Assembly (NCBI RefSeq): GCF_938039205.1
Contig: NZ_CALHVM010000067.1
Span: 1-64,000 of the forward strand
Direction: 5' to 3'
DNA length: 64,000 bases
Source of the DNA: an uncultured Campylobacter sp.
GTDB taxonomy: Bacteria; Campylobacterota; Campylobacteria; Campylobacterales; Campylobacteraceae
Positions within the stretch are counted from its first letter, which is position 1. Each line of letters begins with the position of its first letter. The notes below the pieces were generated by a model. The model saw only the letters and a program-made list of their open reading frames with translations, ran no database searches and was not told the DNA's origin. Below, piece after piece: positions 61,313 to 64,000 of this stretch. A program made the translations under genes and the position numbers.

Positions 61313-62051
61313 GGTGTGAGCCTTGCCGTCTTTTACGTCGATTGGTTTCATGGCTGCTTTGCCGGTTTGCTCATTGACCTCATACACTCCGTTATCTTTG
61401 TCGTCTTGTGATACTACGTCTTTTATGATGTCGTATTTTGCTTTTATGAAATTTATCTTTGCATTATCCGTGCTATCTAGAGTTTTGATAGCGTCTACGT
61501 GAGATTTTATATGCTCAAAATGCTTAACGATATTTGCCGAAGTATCTTTTATTACAAATTTATCGCCATTTGCTTTTTTTGTCTTTTAGCGCTATAAAGG
61601 TAGCGATATCTAACGTAAAATCCTTACTATCGTCTATGAAAAATTTCTCTACCGAACTATTTTTTATCAAATTTAGATGATCGCTCGTTGCGTTATGTAG
61701 CCAAATTTTGCCTTCGGAAATTTTATTTAGTAGCGCCGTAGTAGCCTTGCTGGCGTCTAGCGTAAAGCTGCCGCTAAATTTGATAGATAGGACGTATTTT
61801 AAATTTGAGGCGATTTTATCTATATTATTTTGTATATTTCCGGCTTCGTCTTCTATGATAAACGATGTGTTTTCGTCGGTAATACTTGCAGCTTTTTCCA
61901 AAAACGTCTTAACGTCGGTTTTTTCGATGATGGGATCAGGGTCGGGTTTTGGCTCCGGTTTGGGATCTGGTTTTGGCTCCGGAGTAAGGACGTAATCTTT
62001 ATCGTAGTTTGGAAATTGACTTTTTATCTCGCTTTCGCTTTTTCCAGTTAC

Positions 62052-62681
62052 TTACGATATTACGGATATTTTATCGTTTTTACTTAGCGATTCGTCTAGT
62101 TTTGAGTTATCTAGCGTCAAATTTGATTTGTTGTTTATGATGATGTTTTTTATATCCTGAGCGGAGGATGTAGCCGTTACGGCGTCGTTTATTTTTAAAA
62201 AAGAATTTAAAGTCGTTTTTATATCGCCGTCCGGTACGTCTTGCACGCTATCGGCAACGACGTTTGATGCGATTATTTTGTTTATCAGTGTTTTATGTGC
62301 GTCTCTGGTGCCGGCATCCGAGCTTTGCGCATGGACTGGGTTTAGCGCCGCTTTTAAGATCTCGCTTACGACTTGACCTCTGTCATTTGTATTATTTAGC
62401 ATGTTTATCCAGCCTGCTTTTCCGCCGACGTCGGTATTTTCATCCTTGTTTAACAATGTTGCATAAATATGCTTGATGAAATTTTCGTTGCTTTCTAGGC
62501 TTTTGCCGAAAAACTCCTTCGACGCCGTCGTATCCAACATCAAATTTGCAACGTTGGATAAATTTAAATTTTTAGCGTTTGCCGATTTTAGCCAGGCTTC
62601 ATTACCTACACCTTCGCTAGATCTGCCAAATAAGGTAACATAAAGTCCTGAAATTTGTGACTTGGTTAAAGAAATTTTCAC
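62052..62681 (-). CDS. DUF4214 N-terminal piece of the broken surface-protein gene
   Basis: The first open piece, 209 residues, begins MKISLTKSQISGLYVTLFGRSSEGVGNEAWL and has two DUF4214 units (the second at FIKHIYATLLNKDENTDVGGKAGWINMLN). No signal peptide. It could still make a stable N-terminal fragment before the TAA at 62052. A -10 TATAAT on the reverse strand at 62739-62734 is about 55 bases upstream. Listed separately because translation of this part may persist. Confidence 0.55.
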   Translation of the reverse strand: MKISLTKSQISGLYVTLFGRSSEGVGNEAWLKSANAKNLNLSNVANLMLDTTASKEFFGKSLESNENFIKHIYATLLNKDENTDVGGKAGWINMLNNTNDRGQVVSEILKAALNPVHAQSSDAGTRDAHKTLINKIIASNVVADSVQDVPDGDIKTTLNSFLKINDAVTATSSAQDIKNIIINNKSNLTLDNSKLDESLSKNDKISVIS

Positions 62682-62733
62682 ATCTTTAAGTTGTATTTTT
62701 TAAATATACGTGTGGAATATTTAAAATTTTATT

Positions 62734-62739
62734 ATTATA
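62734..62739 (-). promoter_or_regulatory. -10 box of the DUF4214 gene
   Basis: TATAAT read leftward, in a very AT-rich 253-base spacer that otherwise holds nothing I can name. The promoter looks intact even though the gene is broken. Confidence 0.45.
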
Positions 62740-62934
62740 TAGCATAAGTATAAAAATAAAACTTAATATTTTATGAAATATCAGCTACAAAATATGGAAC
62801 TTTAGGCGTGTGGCTTTTGTATTTTTATGCGTATTAAGTAATAAATTTTGAGTTTTTGAATTATCAAAATAGATAGATGAAATTTGTGTTAAAGCGGAGT
62901 TTTGAAAAAGAACGCGGAAGTAAAGCTCGCGGCT

Positions 62935-63708
62935 TCACTTCCCAAAAAGTTTCTTTATAGCGCCGAAAAATCCGCCTGAGCCCTCGTTTTTATCGCTCTC
63001 TTTTTTGTTTTTGTCTAGCTTCATCGCTTCGCTTATCTGCTGCACCGCCGTATCGGCGTAGATAAATGCGCCTTCGGGGTCGCAATTAAAAAGATTTGAG
63101 TAGCACTCGGAATCATTTAAATCAATCGGGTTGGGTATAATCACGTCTGTCGCCTCAAGCAGCCCGTAGCCGTTTTCTACGCTAAATTTAACCGCGCTCA
63201 AAAACGCAGGCAAATTTTGCGCGTAAAAGTTATCTACTTTTTGCTTTATATTTTCATCGGCGTTGTAGTCCTGCCAAAATTTGGCCAAATTTGTCGCGCT
63301 TATAAATGCGCCAGACGAGTAGTTTCCGTCAAATTCGCCCGTAAATTTAGCCTTTATTTCAGGCGGTATAACGCCGCTTATATCGCTTAGATACTGCTTA
63401 AATTCGCCGTGTTCCTCCGCCAAAAAGCCAAACGCCGTACCGCGCGTGTAGAAGTATTTTCTAAAAAATCCCTGCACGGCGGCGAGTATGTAGCCGTGAC
63501 TCGTCGAAAAGCTCTCGTCATCTTTGGTTTCAAGCGCGATTTTTAGGGTATCGATGTATTTTTGCGCGTAAAAATCCTCTATACCGTACTCTTTTGTGAG
63601 CCTTTGTGCGACCGACCAGTCGCCCTCGCGCGCGCTTTTTAATGCATCAAAATACCACTGCCTTATCTCGCTTTCATTGATCGGATGATAGCTTACGTCG
63701 TAGCCCAT
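62935..63708 (-). CDS. Hypothetical protein, 257 residues
   Basis: Not recognised. A soluble, acidic, helix-rich protein beginning MGYDVSYHPINESEIRQWYFDALKSAREGDW. The middle has aromatic-rich YILAAVQGFFRKYFYTRGTAFGFL. A charged linker then leads to a C-terminal GGFFGAIKKLFGK, which looks like a small amphipathic tail. AAAAAAGGAGCC precedes the ATG, a strong ribosome site. The MGYDVSYHPI opening recalls DUF-type proteins of contact-dependent or immunity contexts, but I cannot assign it. Confidence 0.7.
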   Translation of the reverse strand: MGYDVSYHPINESEIRQWYFDALKSAREGDWSVAQRLTKEYGIEDFYAQKYIDTLKIALETKDDESFSTSHGYILAAVQGFFRKYFYTRGTAFGFLAEEHGEFKQYLSDISGVIPPEIKAKFTGEFDGNYSSGAFISATNLAKFWQDYNADENIKQKVDNFYAQNLPAFLSAVKFSVENGYGLLEATDVIIPNPIDLNDSECYSNLFNCDPEGAFIYADTAVQQISEAMKLDKNKKESDKNEGSGGFFGAIKKLFGK

Positions 63709-63761
63709 TTTGGCTCCTTTTTTGGTAGGTTTTTTCTAAATTTACAAAGGATTCGGCCGAT

Positions 63762-64000
63762 TTACGCGTATAAAATCGACCCCAAACGAATCATATTCGA
63801 GCCGCATTTTATCGCCAGCTCAAAGTCGCCGCTCATACCCATCGAGCAAATTTGCGCACCGCGAGGTTGCAGATTTTCATAAATTTTACGCGTCGTCTCA
63901 AAGCTTTTTTGCACGATTTTCTCGTCCTCTACGTGCGCGCCGATACTCATCACGCCGACGGGTTTTAAAAATTTACACTCCTGCGCGATTTGCAAAAACG
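63762..64000 (-). CDS. YggS/PROSC-family PLP-homeostasis protein (partial)
   Basis: The C-terminal 78 codons of a pyridoxal-phosphate-binding protein. The family end is clear: GVMSIGAHVEDE, FETTRKIYENL and the phosphate-binding CSMGMSGDFELAIKCGSNMIRLGSILYA. The stop is at 63762 and the start lies beyond the right edge. These proteins balance free PLP and have no known catalysis. Confidence 0.88.
   Translation of the reverse strand, partial: FLQIAQECKFLKPVGVMSIGAHVEDEKIVQKSFETTRKIYENLQPRGAQICSMGMSGDFELAIKCGSNMIRLGSILYA

Larger units (their letters stand above)
59144..62681 (-). pseudogene. Broken DUF4214 / S-layer-like surface protein gene
   Basis: A gene of about 1179 codons is cut by four lesions. 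These are TAA at 62052-62054, a frameshift in the A7 tract (T7 on plus, 61574-61580), TGA at 60737-60739 and TGA at 60677-60679. Open pieces are 62681-62052, 61901-61560, 61387-60737 and 60631-59144. Reading across the lesions gives a continuous protein: an N-terminal DUF4214 domain, a Pro/Lys/Asp linker (PEPKPDPKPEPKPDPDP), a helical segment, then two tandem modules. DUF4214 plus no signal peptide fits type I-secreted S-layer-RTX proteins of oral Campylobacter. The long open C-terminal piece suggests recent decay. Confidence 0.75.

Noticed and set aside
61931..61990. Short tandem DNA repeat in the Pro/Lys linker as a separate element
   Set aside because: It simply encodes the PEPKPDPKPEPKPDPDP linker of the surface-protein gene.
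1..64000. tRNA, rRNA or tmRNA genes
   Set aside because: I found no cloverleaf-like or rRNA sequence in any spacer by eye; a covariance-model scan would be needed to exclude a small RNA.

Overview
The window comes from an Epsilonproteobacterium, almost certainly a higher-GC Campylobacter of the C. showae / rectus / curvus / gracilis type; the species is not fixed by what I can see. The pointers are the tgt-aroB-mscS-mtaB-ftsH-like block, the hydABCDE uptake hydrogenase with HydE, the icd-mdh and oorDABC genes, a metNI plus three-metQ cluster like that of C. jejuni, and pieces of a DUF4214 / S-layer-like surface protein. The DNA is dense, with many ATGA or TGATG overlaps, and the word AAATTT (often TCAAATTTGA) is very common in spacers and in some in-frame protein insertions.

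Layout. 1-9.1 kb: tgt (cut by the left edge), then a rightward run of a COG3400 NAD-binding/TrkA-C protein, aroB, an MscS channel, mtaB, an FtsH-like AAA protein without its zinc-protease motif, mogA and a membrane protein. 9.4-26.4 kb runs leftward: dedA; three metQ genes, metI, metN and meso-diaminopimelate dehydrogenase; valS with a 70-residue insertion; then pbpC and a giant alpha-2-macroglobulin. 26.4-28.4 kb: fumC and a small FlxA-like protein. 28.7-46 kb is a nickel/hydrogen island: hydABCDE, hypF, nikR, nhaA with two membrane partners, hypB, hypC, an AT-rich DUF262/DUF1524 restriction-type gene split at an A8 tract, hypD, hypE, a 45-codon ORF and hypA. 46-47.6 kb is a decaying patch with a broken gene. 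47.6-51 kb: an AsmA-like gene and mltG, head to head with overlapping 5' ends. 51.1-58.7 kb is TCA-cycle metabolism: icd, mdh, an NlpC/P60-like lipoprotein, oorDABC and a flavodoxin. 59.1-62.7 kb is a broken DUF4214 surface-protein gene built of two tandem modules of about 375 codons. The window ends with a hypothetical gene and the 3' end of a YggS-family gene.

How the parts fit. HydABC oxidise hydrogen at the membrane, HydD trims HydB, HypA-F build and load the NiFe centre, and NikR reads nickel inside the same locus. FumC, Icd, Mdh and OorDABC supply an oxidative TCA segment, and the flavodoxin next to oorC is a natural electron acceptor for the 2-oxoglutarate oxidoreductase. MetNI with three MetQ proteins imports methionine.

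The two strongest leads are (1) the DUF262/DUF1524 gene, which sits in the hyp operon with ATGA junctions and would become one continuous reading frame with a single extra A, and (2) a 19-codon Met/Cys-containing leader ORF with competing hairpins in front of the first metQ.
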